A DNA stretch of 64,000 nucleotides from Hymenobacter piscis (GCF_018760735.1 NZ_JAHHZN010000006.1:1-64000), one strand, 5' to 3'; shown: positions 37,485 through 46,980, counted from the stretch's first letter. Notes: a model not told the origin generated them from the sequence alone. Numbers and translations: made by a program.

Positions 37485-38408
37485 TCAGCGCCGCTGGCGG
37501 CCGCCGAGGACAACCAGGGCCACGGCGGCGGTGATGAGGGCCGCGCCGCCCAGCATTTTCGGGCCGGGGACTTCGCCCAGGAAAGCCCAGCCCAGCAGCA
37601 CGGCCACCACCGGGTTCACGAAGGCATAGGTGCCCGCCAGGGCCGGCTCCACTACCCGTAGCAGCCAGATATAGGCCGTGAACCCCACGATGCTCCCGAA
37701 CGTGACCAGGTAGACGTACGCCAGCCAGGACGTGGTGGTCACCTGGCTGAAGTGGAAGCCGGTGGCCTCGCCGCGCAGCAGACCCACCACCAGCATAAGC
37801 AGGCCTCCGCAGAGCATCTGCATCCCCCCGGAAAGAAACGGCGAAGGGGCCGGCTGGTGGTTTTTGGAGTACAGCGAGCCAATGGACCAGACCAGCGCCG
37901 CCGTGAGCACCAGGCCCAGGCCCAGGGCCGCGTGGCCGGGCTTGGCCACGTGGCCGGCCCCGGGCGTGCGGGCCAGCAGGTACACGCCCGCCAGCCCAAT
38001 GGCCAGGCCCACCGCCACCAGCGGCCGGGGCCGCTGCGAAATGCCGCTCCACCAGCCCAGCACCGCCAGAAACATGGGCACCGTGGCCACCAGCAGCGCC
38101 GTCAGGCCCGTGGGCAGATATTGCTCGCCCAGCGTCACGCCCCCGTTGCCGAAGCCCAGCAGGCAGGTGCCGATGAGCAGGGCCGTGAGCCAGCCGCGCC
38201 GGGTAGGGGCCGGCTCGCCCCGCCAGCGCATGAAGCCGTAGAGCAGCGCCCCCGCCAGCGCGTAGCGGGTGCCCGCCATGAGCAGGGGCGGGATGGAATC
38301 AATGGCGAAGCGGATGCCCAGGTAGGTGGAGCCCCAGATAAGGTACACCGCCGCGAAGGCGAGCAGAACGGCCGTCCGGGACGGCGCAGGGGAGGGGGTA
38401 GGGAGCAT
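37485..38408 (-). CDS. EamA-family (DMT) transporter
   Basis: 307 residues with ten membrane helices in two EamA repeats: AAVYLIWGSTYLGIRFAI at the start and LVTFGSIVGFTAYIWLLR in the second half. Relatives such as YedA/RhaT-like exporters move amino acids or metabolites across the inner membrane; the substrate cannot be told. A TACCTTCG box lies about 20 bp before the start. Confidence 0.9.
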   Translation of the reverse strand: MLPTPSPAPSRTAVLLAFAAVYLIWGSTYLGIRFAIDSIPPLLMAGTRYALAGALLYGFMRWRGEPAPTRRGWLTALLIGTCLLGFGNGGVTLGEQYLPTGLTALLVATVPMFLAVLGWWSGISQRPRPLVAVGLAIGLAGVYLLARTPGAGHVAKPGHAALGLGLVLTAALVWSIGSLYSKNHQPAPSPFLSGGMQMLCGGLLMLVVGLLRGEATGFHFSQVTTTSWLAYVYLVTFGSIVGFTAYIWLLRVVEPALAGTYAFVNPVVAVLLGWAFLGEVPGPKMLGGAALITAAVALVVLGGRQRR

Positions 38409-38484
38409 AGGGCGGAAAAGCAGCCCCGAAGGTACGCCGCGCGACTGGTCTGGTCCGTAGTTCGCCCCTGACTTTCGCGCTAAG

Positions 38485-40221
38485 ATGTCTGGCTCCGCAC
38501 GCAGCGTTTACCGGCCAACGCCGTTCTTTGCGCACCACTATACTGGCTTCTCCGTGCGTCTTTCCCTACTTCTGCTGCTGGTCGCCGTGCTCGGTCTGCG
38601 GCACCCCGCGGCGGCCCAGCTGCTGCCGGCGGCCCCCACCTTCACCCGCGCCGACTCGCTTCGGGGCCACCTCACGCCCCTGCGCACCTGCTACGATATC
38701 AACTACTACCACCTCGATGTGCGCCTCGACGTGGCCGGGCGCGCCATCCGGGGCTCCAACGAGTTTCGCTTCACGGCCACCCGGGATTTCACCCGCCTGC
38801 AGTTCGATCTGTTTGCCAACCTGGCCGTGGAAAAGGTGGAATACGGGGGCCGGGCGCTGCCCTTCACCCGCGAAGCCAACGCCGTATTCGTTTCCTTTCC
38901 CGAAACTATCAAACAGGGCCGGCGCGCCGCCTTCACGGTCTACTACGGGGGGCGGCCTACGGTAGCAGAAAATGCGCCCTGGGACGGGGGCTTCGTGTTT
39001 GCCGAGCACGCCGGGGGCCAGCCCTGGGTGGCCACCGCCTGCCAGGGCGTGGGCGCCAGCATCTGGTGGCCCTGCAAAGACCACCAGGCCGACGAGGTGG
39101 ATTCCATGCTCATCAGCGTTACGGTGCCCAGGGGCCTCACCGACGTCTCCAACGGCCGCCTGCGCCGCACCACCAGGCTGCAAGGCGGGGCCACCCGCTT
39201 CGACTGGTTCGTGGGCAACCCCATCAACAACTATAACGTGGCCCTGAACGTGGCCAACTATGCCCACTTCCAGGATACCTACGCCGGCGAGCAGGGCCCG
39301 CTCAGCCTCGACTACTGGGTGCTGCCCGAAAACCTCGGCAAGGCCAGAACGCAGTTTGGCGAGAACGTGAAGCCCATGCTCCAGAGCATGGAATACTGGT
39401 TCGGGCCCTATCCCTTCTATCAGGATGGCTACAAGCTGGTGGAGACGCCCCACCTGGGCATGGAGCACCAGAGCGCCGTGGCCTACGGCAACGAGTACCA
39501 GAACGGCTACCGGGGCCAGGACCGCTCGGATACCGGCTGGGGGCTGGAGTGGGACTTCATCATCATCCACGAAAGCGGCCACGAGTGGTTCGGTAATAAC
39601 ATCACCAGCCAGGACATTGCCGACATGTGGATTCACGAGAGCTTCACCACCTACTCCGAGGCCCTGTTCGTGGAAAGCCGGTTCGGGAAGGACGCCGCCC
39701 GCCAGTACATTCGCGGACAGCGCCACAACATCCGCCACGACGCGCCCATCATCGGCCCTTACGAGGTGAATGAGGAAGGTTCCTCCGACATGTACGACAA
39801 GGGCAGCAACCTGCTCCACCTCATCCGCACGGCCTACGTGCCCGACGATGCCCGGTGGCGGGAGCTGCTGCGGGGCCTCTCCCGCACCTTCTACCACCAG
39901 ACCGTCACGACCGCGCAGGTGGTAGACTACTTCAACCGCCAGACCGGCCAGAACCTCACCCCGGTATTCGACCAGTACCTGCGCCACACCAGCCTGCCCA
40001 CCCTGGAAGTGCGCTTCCCGGTCACCGGCCCGCCCCTGGCCCGCTGGATTACCGAGGTGCCCGGCTTTGAGCTGCCGGCCCGGGTGCGGGTGGCCGGCAG
40101 CGGCGAATACCAGAATATCCTGGTTTCTACTATATTTAAACCAATTGATATTCCCAATCTGACGCGGGGTAATCTGGAAGTAGACACTGAAAACTGCTAT
40201 ATCGGAACCCTGTTGGAATAA
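38485..40221 (+). CDS. M1-family metallopeptidase
   Basis: 578 residues. The gluzincin zinc site is HESGHEWFGN (His362, Glu363, His366) with the third ligand Glu385 in MWIHESFTTYSEA. The M1 N-terminal beta domain precedes it (LDVRLDVAGRAIRGSN). A signal-like segment LSLLLLLVAVLGLRHPAAAQ starts at residue 27, so an in-frame GTG at 38554 is an attractive alternative start. The product is probably an exported aminopeptidase. The GAMEN-type exopeptidase motif appears as GMEHQSAVAYG. Confidence 0.9.
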   Translation: MSGSARSVYRPTPFFAHHYTGFSVRLSLLLLLVAVLGLRHPAAAQLLPAAPTFTRADSLRGHLTPLRTCYDINYYHLDVRLDVAGRAIRGSNEFRFTATRDFTRLQFDLFANLAVEKVEYGGRALPFTREANAVFVSFPETIKQGRRAAFTVYYGGRPTVAENAPWDGGFVFAEHAGGQPWVATACQGVGASIWWPCKDHQADEVDSMLISVTVPRGLTDVSNGRLRRTTRLQGGATRFDWFVGNPINNYNVALNVANYAHFQDTYAGEQGPLSLDYWVLPENLGKARTQFGENVKPMLQSMEYWFGPYPFYQDGYKLVETPHLGMEHQSAVAYGNEYQNGYRGQDRSDTGWGLEWDFIIIHESGHEWFGNNITSQDIADMWIHESFTTYSEALFVESRFGKDAARQYIRGQRHNIRHDAPIIGPYEVNEEGSSDMYDKGSNLLHLIRTAYVPDDARWRELLRGLSRTFYHQTVTTAQVVDYFNRQTGQNLTPVFDQYLRHTSLPTLEVRFPVTGPPLARWITEVPGFELPARVRVAGSGEYQNILVSTIFKPIDIPNLTRGNLEVDTENCYIGTLLE

Positions 40222-40501
40222 CAGGTGGGTAGTAGTCTTATTCTGGTATGAGAATTTCCTGATTTGGGATAATAGTGTCTCTGCAACTGCCGGTTGAAAC
40301 GTGTTATAGTAGGACTGCGTAGCTGGTTATTCGCTACATTTGTTGATTAAAGGCCGGCTTAAGTGCTATGTTTTGGTACTTTTTTAAGTGTTATTTAACT
40401 TGGAGAAGAAGCTGGGCCGGACGGGTAATTATTGATAGCAGTAGAACTTTTACCGGCTGTGCTAATGGGCGCCGGGCGAAGGGCCAAGCTAAACCAAGAA
40501 T

Positions 40502-41236
40502 ATGACAGCGCCTGCAGTTCCCCTCAATTGTCAGCAATGTCCGCACTACCAGCACTCCTTGCTGGGTTCCTGCCAGCATACTGAATTATCGCTGATTGCG
40601 GGCAGTAAACAGCACCAGTTCTATGCCAAGGGCCAGTACATTTTTCAGGCCGGAGCCCGGGTGCCGGGGCTTTATTGCGTGTACCAGGGCAAGGTGAAAA
40701 TTTCCAAGCTCAGCGCCGATGGCAAGGAGCAGATTATCCGCCTGGCCCGGGAGGGCGATGTGCTGGCTTACCGCTCCCTGATGAGCGGCGACATCTGCAC
40801 CACCACCGCCACGGCCCTTACCGATTGTGTGGTGTGCCTGGTGCCCCGGCCTGATTTTTTCAGCTTGCTGGAACAGAATCCGCAGTTTACCCATTCCCTG
40901 CTGCGCCTGCTGGCCCAGAACCTGGGCGACGCCGAGAGCCGGCTGCTGCACACGGCCTACAAGCCCGTGCGCGAACGGCTGGCCGAAGCGCTGCTGCTCT
41001 TGCACCGCCTGTTTGAGCCGACTACGGCAGCCACGGCAGCGGCAACGACATCCAAAACGGCGTTTAGTATTCCCGTTTCCCGCGACGACCTGGCGGCCCT
41101 CACCGGTACCACCAAGGAAACCGCCAGCCGCCTGCTTTCCGATTTCCGCCAGGAAGGCCTCGTAACCACCCAGGGCAGCCGCATCACCATCCGGCAGCTC
41201 GACAAACTCTCCCAACTCGCCAGCCGCTACGATTAG
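40502..41236 (+). CDS. Crp/Fnr-family regulator with N-terminal cysteines
   Basis: 244 residues. A cyclic-nucleotide-binding fold (about 35-145: AGARVPGLYCVYQGKVKISK) is followed by a winged-helix domain (about 160-235) with the recognition region SRDDLAALTGTTKETASRLL. Cys10, Cys13 and Cys24 near the N-terminus could bind an iron-sulfur cluster as in FNR; a fourth ligand is not certain. An FNR-like palindrome at 41435-41446, before the roadblock genes, is a candidate target. Confidence 0.88.
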   Translation: MTAPAVPLNCQQCPHYQHSLLGSCQHTELSLIAGSKQHQFYAKGQYIFQAGARVPGLYCVYQGKVKISKLSADGKEQIIRLAREGDVLAYRSLMSGDICTTTATALTDCVVCLVPRPDFFSLLEQNPQFTHSLLRLLAQNLGDAESRLLHTAYKPVRERLAEALLLLHRLFEPTTAATAAATTSKTAFSIPVSRDDLAALTGTTKETASRLLSDFRQEGLVTTQGSRITIRQLDKLSQLASRYD

Positions 41237-41683
41237 CCGAGCCGTTGCGCCAATTGCCCAGACGAACTCCGGCCATGGCGGTTCGATTCAGGTAAGGGGC
41301 CTGGCCGGGATGGGAAGGCGCATGGGCCGCAGCCGATTGGAGGGAATTGGGTATGAATAGGATTTTTAAAATCCCATAATGGTTTCCCAGGCTGAATTCG
41401 CGGGGAAAAGTTTAACCATTATCATTTCCAGGAATGATACGCATCATTTCTTTTGGCTGGGGGAAAGCGGAAGTTTGTATAGCAAGTCAGTCTGCTGGCA
41501 GCCGCTGAAAACGGTTGAGCAGGTGGCTGCCTCCCAGGCCCTGGGCGCTACCGGACTGCCGGCCACCGCGGATCAACGCGTGGGTCCGGGGTACCGGCCG
41601 CCGGAGCCCCATGCAGTCAGGGAGCAGCCCGGCTTTTCACTTCCACTTTTTTCATTTCCCCTTCCCCCTTTTTCCCCTGCATC
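41237..41683. other. Intergenic region with regulatory site
   Basis: 447 bp between the Crp/Fnr gene and the first roadblock gene. Besides the FNR-like palindrome (41435-41446) it has a pyrimidine-rich run (41640-41670) just before the next start. No coding region could be supported. Confidence 0.5.
41435..41446. promoter_or_regulatory. FNR-like palindrome TGATACGCATCA
   Basis: TGAT-N4-ATCA matches the core of FNR/Crp-family operators, here extended to AATGAT-ACGC-ATCATT. It lies 199 bp after the Crp/Fnr gene and about 240 bp before the roadblock genes. Confidence 0.55.
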
Positions 41684-42061
41684 ATGGCATACTCTGTAAA
41701 TAACAACGCCGGTAAGGTAGTTCAGGACATCATCAACGACCTGCCCGGTCTGGTCGCCGTGGCCGTGGTTGACACTAACTCGGGCATGAGCCTGGCCTCC
41801 CACTCCAATTCACCCGGCATCAACCCCGATACGGCCGCCGCTTACAACACGGAAGTGGTAAAGCAGAAGCAGAAGGCCATGACGGCCCTCAAGCTCACCG
41901 ATGAGAAGATTGAGGACATCCTCATCACGCTCTCCAACCAGATTCACCTGCTCAAAATCACGGAAAACAACAAGTTCATTTACCTGGTAGTGAACTCCCG
42001 CGATACCAACCTGGCTATTGCCCGCGAGGTGCTGCGCAGTCACGCGGCCTCGGTTAACTAG
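41684..42061 (+). CDS. Roadblock/LC7-like protein 1
   Basis: 125 residues with the roadblock-like pattern: an N-terminal helix, DLPGLVAVAVVDTNSGMSLA as the first strand pair, a central helix (YNTEVVKQKQKAMTALKL) and LITLSNQIHLLKI plus FIYLVVNSRDTNLAIAR. Roadblock proteins often regulate small GTPases (MglB type), but no GTPase gene is adjacent. Two paralogues follow (42230, 43526). Confidence 0.75.
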   Translation: MAYSVNNNAGKVVQDIINDLPGLVAVAVVDTNSGMSLASHSNSPGINPDTAAAYNTEVVKQKQKAMTALKLTDEKIEDILITLSNQIHLLKITENNKFIYLVVNSRDTNLAIAREVLRSHAASVN

Positions 42062-42229
42062 GTAGGGTCGTTGCGCCTCCCGGTGCCGGGGTGGCCGCCT
42101 GCGCGGCGGCCGCCCCGGTAGCGCCGGGCCCGGGCTCCCTGGCCCGGGTAGCTGGTTTTCCGGCTCTTTCTACCGGCACTACCCGGGAGCGGGCGACTGG
42201 TTCGCAACGCTTTTGGCAGGCCCTTCTCC

Positions 42230-42676
42230 ATGCAAATTCCCTTTCTTCATCATATCCAGTCCCTGACGGGGCCGCCCGTGAATAAAATCGTGGGGACGGC
42301 TCCCGCCGGGCCGGAGCGCACCGCCGCCGAGCGCGTGCTTACGCGCGTACTCAGTGGCCTGCCCGAACTGGTGGCCGCGGCCGTGGGCCAGGTAGCCTCG
42401 GGCCAGCTGTTGGCCTCTTATACCACCAGCAAAGACTTCAATCCCGCCAAAATCATCGGGTTCAATGCCGAAGTAATCCGGCAGCAGCGCCAGGCCATGC
42501 AGGCCCTGCGCCTGCCTCCCGATGAAGAGCTGACCGAACTGCTCATTACCCTGAGCTCCCAACTGCATCTGTTGCGGCTGCTGCCCGACGGGAAGCGCTT
42601 CCTGTACGTGGCCGTGGACTGCCACGACACCAACTTAGGCATTGCCCGGGAGGTAATGCGTACCTGCGAAACCTGA
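42230..42676 (+). CDS. Roadblock/LC7-like protein 2
   Basis: 148 residues. The core GLPELVAAAVGQVASGQLLA, ELLITLSSQLHLLRLL and FLYVAVDCHDTNLGIAREV match the first paralogue position by position. It has a longer N-terminus (about 35 extra residues). The 168-bp gap before it contains GC-rich hairpins (about 42083-42145). Confidence 0.75.
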   Translation: MQIPFLHHIQSLTGPPVNKIVGTAPAGPERTAAERVLTRVLSGLPELVAAAVGQVASGQLLASYTTSKDFNPAKIIGFNAEVIRQQRQAMQALRLPPDEELTELLITLSSQLHLLRLLPDGKRFLYVAVDCHDTNLGIAREVMRTCET

Positions 42677-42740
42677 CGGGGCCACGCGGGGCAGCCTTTC
42701 TTCCGGCGGTTTTTTTCTCACTCTTATTTCTACTGCTTGT

Positions 42741-43442
42741 ATGAAACTTACTGCTTCCCCCTTCAACCCCGAAACCGGCGAGCTCATGCCGGTGTATCGC
42801 GACGCGTACCTGCGGGGCGACCTGAACAAGGCCTCCGCCAAAGCCGTGGAAGACTACCTCCACCGGGATGCCGACCTGGCCCACGACACGCTCACCCGCT
42901 GGCAGCACCTGCGCGCCGCCAACGAAGCCGAAGCCGCGCCGAGCTGGGTGCAGAAGCAGCTGCTCTACATCCGCACCGAGCCCGTGCGCTTCCGTCGGCG
43001 CGCTACCGGCCTGGTGGCTTCGGCCGTGCTGGTGGGCACCATGGTATTTGCCGGTACCCGCCTGCCCGCTGAAAATACCCCCTTCACCGACAACCTGCCG
43101 ACCGAGGAAATGGCCCCGGCCGTGGGCGAAGCCAGCCTGGCGGCCAGCACGGAGGCCAGCGCTGCCCGTCGCATGGTAACGGTGCGGGGCCGCATCCTGA
43201 ACGAAGACGGTGCCCCGCTGGTGGGGGCCACCGTCATGCAGCCCGGCAGCTACCGGGGTGTTTCTACCAACGCCGCGGGCGAGTACATGCTGCAGGTGCC
43301 CGCGGGTACGGCCGCGCTCCGCTACGGCTATGGTGGTTACCAGGACGAGGATGTGCGCGTGCAGGCCAACGGCCGCGCCGATGTAACGCTGCTGCCCCGT
43401 GAAGATGCCCCGGCCAAGAAGCGCCGCTGGTGGCTTTTCTAG
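42741..43442 (+). CDS. Membrane protein with carboxypeptidase-like C-domain
   Basis: 233 residues. The N-terminal 95 residues are cytoplasmic and anti-sigma-like in character (EDYLHRDADLAHDTLTRW). One transmembrane segment follows (TGLVASAVLVGTMVFAG, about 90-107), then a Ser/Ala-rich linker, and a carboxypeptidase-regulatory-like domain (about 145-220: VTVRGRILNEDGAPLVGATV). It probably links an inside partner, maybe a roadblock protein, to the periplasm (inference). Confidence 0.65.
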   Translation: MKLTASPFNPETGELMPVYRDAYLRGDLNKASAKAVEDYLHRDADLAHDTLTRWQHLRAANEAEAAPSWVQKQLLYIRTEPVRFRRRATGLVASAVLVGTMVFAGTRLPAENTPFTDNLPTEEMAPAVGEASLAASTEASAARRMVTVRGRILNEDGAPLVGATVMQPGSYRGVSTNAAGEYMLQVPAGTAALRYGYGGYQDEDVRVQANGRADVTLLPREDAPAKKRRWWLF

Positions 43443-43525
43443 TCCCTGCCTGAGCCTGGCGCGGCCCCCAAAACCGGTTGGGTGGCCGCCCCGGTTCCGG
43501 TTTTTTTCTCCTGTTAATTCCCTGC

Positions 43526-43987
43526 GTGAAACCCAAGTCGTATCGTAAGAAAGCCGCCCGGCAGCCCGCCGTGCGCCGGTACCAGCTGGCCCTGGCTCGC
43601 CAGGCCGCTCTGCTGGTCGACGAGCTGCGCGCGGAGCTGCCCCACCTGCTGGCCGTGGCCGTGGTCGATGTGGCCTCGGGCGCCAGCCTGGCCGCTCACG
43701 CGGCCGCGGCCGGCGGGCTCGATCTGACGCTGGCGACGCGGTTTCAGCTGGGGTTGGTGCGCTGCAAACACCAGGCGCTGGTGGCCTTGCAGCTGCCCCG
43801 GGAGCAGCTCGAGGATATTCTTATTACGCTTTCCAGTCAGCTGCACCTGTTGCGGCTCACCGGCACCGGGCGGCAGTTGATTTCGTTGGTGGTGGATGCC
43901 CGCACAACTAACCTGGGCCTGGCCCGGGATATTCTTCGCTCGCGGGTGGCCCGGCTCGAAGCCGAACCACCACTGCCGGCGACCTAA
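43526..43987 (+). CDS. Roadblock/LC7-like protein 3
   Basis: 153 residues from a GTG start (VKPKSYRKKAARQPAVRR), preferred because the frame upstream to 43478 reads through a terminator-like hairpin. The core LPHLLAVAVVDVASGASLAA, DILITLSSQLHLLRLT and LISLVVDARTTNLGLAR matches the two other paralogues. The basic N-terminus is unique to this copy. Confidence 0.7.
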   Translation: MKPKSYRKKAARQPAVRRYQLALARQAALLVDELRAELPHLLAVAVVDVASGASLAAHAAAAGGLDLTLATRFQLGLVRCKHQALVALQLPREQLEDILITLSSQLHLLRLTGTGRQLISLVVDARTTNLGLARDILRSRVARLEAEPPLPAT

Positions 43988-44297
43988 CGCGAAGTGCTGC
44001 TGCGCAATCCGCCTGAGTAGCTGCAGGGGCGCTGCTTGGGTGGTCCGGAAGTGAGGCGGCGCTTCGCTATTTCTCCAGGGCCCTGGCGGCCGGTGGGCTG
44101 CTGCAAAGGCGCCGCCGGTCTGCTCCCGGCCGATTTTCCGGAGTCCGTGCGGCTCCTCTGCTGGCCCTGGCCGGCGGGGGAGCCGCCTTGCGTGTGGCCC
44201 CCGGGCCGGGGTAACTATCCGGCCGCCAAACCAAACAATCCAAGCATTCAGCCTACCTTTGCCGGTAGTTGATTTCCACCGAATTCACTCGCTGAAT
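43988..44297. other. Intergenic region before lpdA
   Basis: 310 bp, GC-rich. It contains a perfect -7 box TACCTTTG at 44254-44261, 36 bp before the start of the dihydrolipoyl dehydrogenase gene. I see nothing else that I can name. Confidence 0.5.
44254..44261 (+). promoter_or_regulatory. -7 box TACCTTTG before lpdA
   Basis: A perfect TAnnTTTG match; the start codon follows at 44298. Confidence 0.6.
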
Positions 44298-45704
44298 ATG
44301 AACCAATACGACGTTACCGTCATCGGCTCCGGGCCCGGCGGCTATGTGGCGGCCATCCGCTGCGCCCAGCTGGGCCTCAAAACCGCGCTTATCGAGAAGT
44401 ATGATACGCTCGGCGGCACCTGCCTCAACGTGGGCTGCATCCCCAGCAAGGCCCTGCTCGACTCCACCGAGCACTTCCACAACGCCCACACCACCTTTCA
44501 GGAGCACGGCATTGAGCTGAGCGACCTGCAGGTGAACATGAATCAGATGATTGACCGCAAGAACGGCGTGGTGAAAGCCAACACCGACGGCATCGTGTAT
44601 CTGATGAAGAAAAACAAGATCGACGTGCTGCACGGCGTCGGCTCGTTCGTGGACAAGAACCACATCCGCATTGCGCCCACCGCCGGCGGCGAGGCCCAGC
44701 AGATCGAAACCAAGAACGTCATCATTGCCACCGGCTCCAAGCCCACGGTGCTGCCCTTCATCAGCCAGGATAAAGAGCGCATCATCACCAGCACCGAGGC
44801 CCTGAACATCCGGGAAGTGCCCAAGCACATGATTGTGATTGGCGGCGGCGTCATCGGCCTGGAAATGGCTTCCGTGTACGCCCGCCTCGGTGCCAAAGTG
44901 AGCGTGGTGGAGTACCTGGATTCGCTGATTCCGACCATGGACCGCGGCCTGGGCAAGGAGCTCAAGCGCGTGCTGGGCAAAATCGGCATCGAGTTTTTCC
45001 TGAGCCATAAGGTAACCGGCGCTACCCGCGAAGGCGACGCCGTGACCGTAACCGCTACCAACCCCAAGGGCGAGGAAGTAAAGTTCGAGGGCGACTACTG
45101 CCTGGTGGCCGTGGGCCGCTCGCCCTTCACGGCGGGCCTCAACCTGGAAGCCGCCGGCGTGCAGATGGAAGAGCGCGGCCGCATCAAGGTCGATGAGCAC
45201 CTGCAAACCTCCGTGCCCGGCATCTACGCCATCGGCGACGTGATTCGGGGCGCCATGCTGGCCCACAAGGCCGAGGAAGAAGGTGTGTTCGTGGCCGAAA
45301 CCATTGCCGGCCAGAAGCCCCACATCAACTACCTGCTCATTCCCGGCGTGGTGTACACCTGGCCCGAAGTGGCCGCCGTGGGCTACACCGAGGAGCAGCT
45401 CAAGGAGCAGGGCAAAGCCTACAAAACCGGCTCGTTCCCGTTCCGCGCTTCGGGCCGCGCCCGCGCCTCCATGGACCTCGACGGCTTCGTGAAAGTGCTG
45501 GCCGACAAGGAAACCGACGAAATCCTGGGCGTGCACATGATTGGCCCGCGCATTGCTGACCTCATTGCCGAAGCCGTAACGGCCATGGAGTTCCGCGCCT
45601 CCGCCGAGGACGTAGCCCGCATGAGCCACGCCCACCCCACCTACGCCGAAGCCATGAAGGAAGCCTGCCTCGCCGCTACCGAGAACCGCGCGATTCACAT
45701 GTAA
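44298..45704 (+). CDS. lpdA: Dihydrolipoyl dehydrogenase (E3)
   Basis: 468 residues from MNQYDVTVIGSGPGGYVAA. The redox-active pair is Cys42/Cys47 in GGTCLNVGCIPSK. The second nucleotide-binding motif is VIGGGVIGLEMAS and the C-terminal catalytic His is in HAHPTYAEA. It reoxidises lipoyl groups of 2-oxoacid dehydrogenases, including the E1/E2 pair at 27.6-32.3 kb. The longer frame from 44259 lacks family support. Confidence 0.97.
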   Translation: MNQYDVTVIGSGPGGYVAAIRCAQLGLKTALIEKYDTLGGTCLNVGCIPSKALLDSTEHFHNAHTTFQEHGIELSDLQVNMNQMIDRKNGVVKANTDGIVYLMKKNKIDVLHGVGSFVDKNHIRIAPTAGGEAQQIETKNVIIATGSKPTVLPFISQDKERIITSTEALNIREVPKHMIVIGGGVIGLEMASVYARLGAKVSVVEYLDSLIPTMDRGLGKELKRVLGKIGIEFFLSHKVTGATREGDAVTVTATNPKGEEVKFEGDYCLVAVGRSPFTAGLNLEAAGVQMEERGRIKVDEHLQTSVPGIYAIGDVIRGAMLAHKAEEEGVFVAETIAGQKPHINYLLIPGVVYTWPEVAAVGYTEEQLKEQGKAYKTGSFPFRASGRARASMDLDGFVKVLADKETDEILGVHMIGPRIADLIAEAVTAMEFRASAEDVARMSHAHPTYAEAMKEACLAATENRAIHM

Positions 45705-45722
45705 TTCCGGCGCTTATGCCAT

Positions 45723-45770
45723 AACGCAAAAGCGGCTGCAGCTCTCAGGAGTTGCAGCCGCTTTTGCGTT
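45723..45770. terminator. Bidirectional terminator
   Basis: An 18-bp perfect stem (45723-45740 with 45753-45770). It lies between the convergent E3 gene and the AlbA_2-like gene. Confidence 0.9.
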
Positions 45771-45776
45771 TGGGAG

Positions 45777-46793
45777 TCATAGTAGGGAAATTTCAATTGG
45801 TCGTAGGAGAGGGCCATCATAGAAATCATCACTTCTAATAACCACTTCTAATTTGATTATACTTGGGTTATTATATAAGGCTATTATTTCTTGGTTAAAT
45901 ATATCCATTGCATAATTCTGTTGCTGAATGTCAATAGCTGGTGCTTTTGTCTTATCTCTGGATTTTGATAGCAATATCTTTTCAGGAAAATCTTGTTTTG
46001 TTATGCGAGAAAAAATTGATGGGTTTGTAAAAGGAGTGAATGAAGAAAATGATTTGTGTTTGTTTTTCTCTTCTCTTCGTCTATGTAATTCATATTTTAG
46101 CTCGTGCTCTAGGATTATGCTTGCTGAGTCGCTTTTGTATATATGAACATCCACATCTAATTTGATAGAGGTATTAGACTTGTTCTCAATTGAAAAATCT
46201 AAATACTTAAAGTCATACTTCGATATTTCGTCGTCACTTGGGTTGCCTATATATGCTTTCAAGATGATATCTTCCTTTCTGTCCTTTCTCTTTTGCTTGT
46301 CTTGATAAATCTTATCAAAGTCTACCCTTGTCATTCTCTTTATGCTAGTTCCTCTCCTAATGAAACCATCACCTTCCCTAAACTCTATTTTATTTCCTTC
46401 GATACTATTCTTTACATCTTTTTTGATCAAATAAGGCCTGTCATGGTTGTCGTAAATTCTAAAGAAGGCTATTTGATTATCTTTGTATAAGAAAGATTTG
46501 TATTCAAATTTTATTTCTGGTTCCAGATATTCATGAATATATTGTTGGTATTTAGCCTCGTCAACAATTTCTTGTATATGGTGAATGTTGGTTGCTGATC
46601 CATTTGCTTCTTCTATACCAATTATGATGTACTTATCTTCATTTGACGGATGGTTTGCAAAAGCACTTATATCTTTAAGTATTTCATGTTTTTTGGCGTG
46701 TTTGCCAATGTTGTACTGTTGTTGCTTAAAATCTATACTATGACCTTCATTGCCGTATGCAATAATGTCTTCTATGATATCATACATATTCAT
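45777..46793 (-). CDS. AlbA_2/Schlafen-like ATP-binding domain protein
   Basis: 338 residues. The N-terminal 160 residues match the AlbA_2 (Schlafen-like) fold: EGHSIDFKQQQYN, then LKDISAFANHPSNEDKYIII and later GFIRRGTSIKRM. Such domains occur in transcription regulators, defence-linked genes and tRNA-cutting Schlafen relatives. The C-terminal half is unrecognised. The gene is strongly AT-rich against its GC-rich neighbours and rich in Lys, Ile and Asn codons, so it was probably acquired by transfer. Confidence 0.8.
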   Translation of the reverse strand: MNMYDIIEDIIAYGNEGHSIDFKQQQYNIGKHAKKHEILKDISAFANHPSNEDKYIIIGIEEANGSATNIHHIQEIVDEAKYQQYIHEYLEPEIKFEYKSFLYKDNQIAFFRIYDNHDRPYLIKKDVKNSIEGNKIEFREGDGFIRRGTSIKRMTRVDFDKIYQDKQKRKDRKEDIILKAYIGNPSDDEISKYDFKYLDFSIENKSNTSIKLDVDVHIYKSDSASIILEHELKYELHRRREEKNKHKSFSSFTPFTNPSIFSRITKQDFPEKILLSKSRDKTKAPAIDIQQQNYAMDIFNQEIIALYNNPSIIKLEVVIRSDDFYDGPLLRPIEISLL

Positions 46794-46847
46794 ATTTTTA
46801 ATTAATTGTATGTCAAAAAAAATAGCAGTTAGCTACGTAAGCTTTTC

Positions 46848-46980
46848 TCATGTCTTCTGCACCAGCTTAAATCCGTCCTTGGTCACTTGGTACTGCTAGC
46901 CCTAGATGGTGACGGTTTCGCCTTCCAGTAGCTTGCTCAGGTTCAGAAGGTCGGCTTTAACGGTGTGGGAGGGAGAATCC
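46848..46980 (-). pseudogene. Relic of a coding sequence with two stop codons
   Basis: On the minus strand the frame reads TVKADLLNLSKLLEGETVTI, stop, G, stop, then QYQVTKDGFKLVQKT and a final stop. Both internal stops are TAG, two codons apart, in an otherwise protein-like stretch. It looks like the C-terminal end of a lost gene. I do not recognise the family. Confidence 0.6.

Noticed and set aside
44253..45698. 481-codon minus-strand frame opposite lpdA
   Set aside because: Low-complexity antisense frame of a certain dihydrolipoyl dehydrogenase gene.
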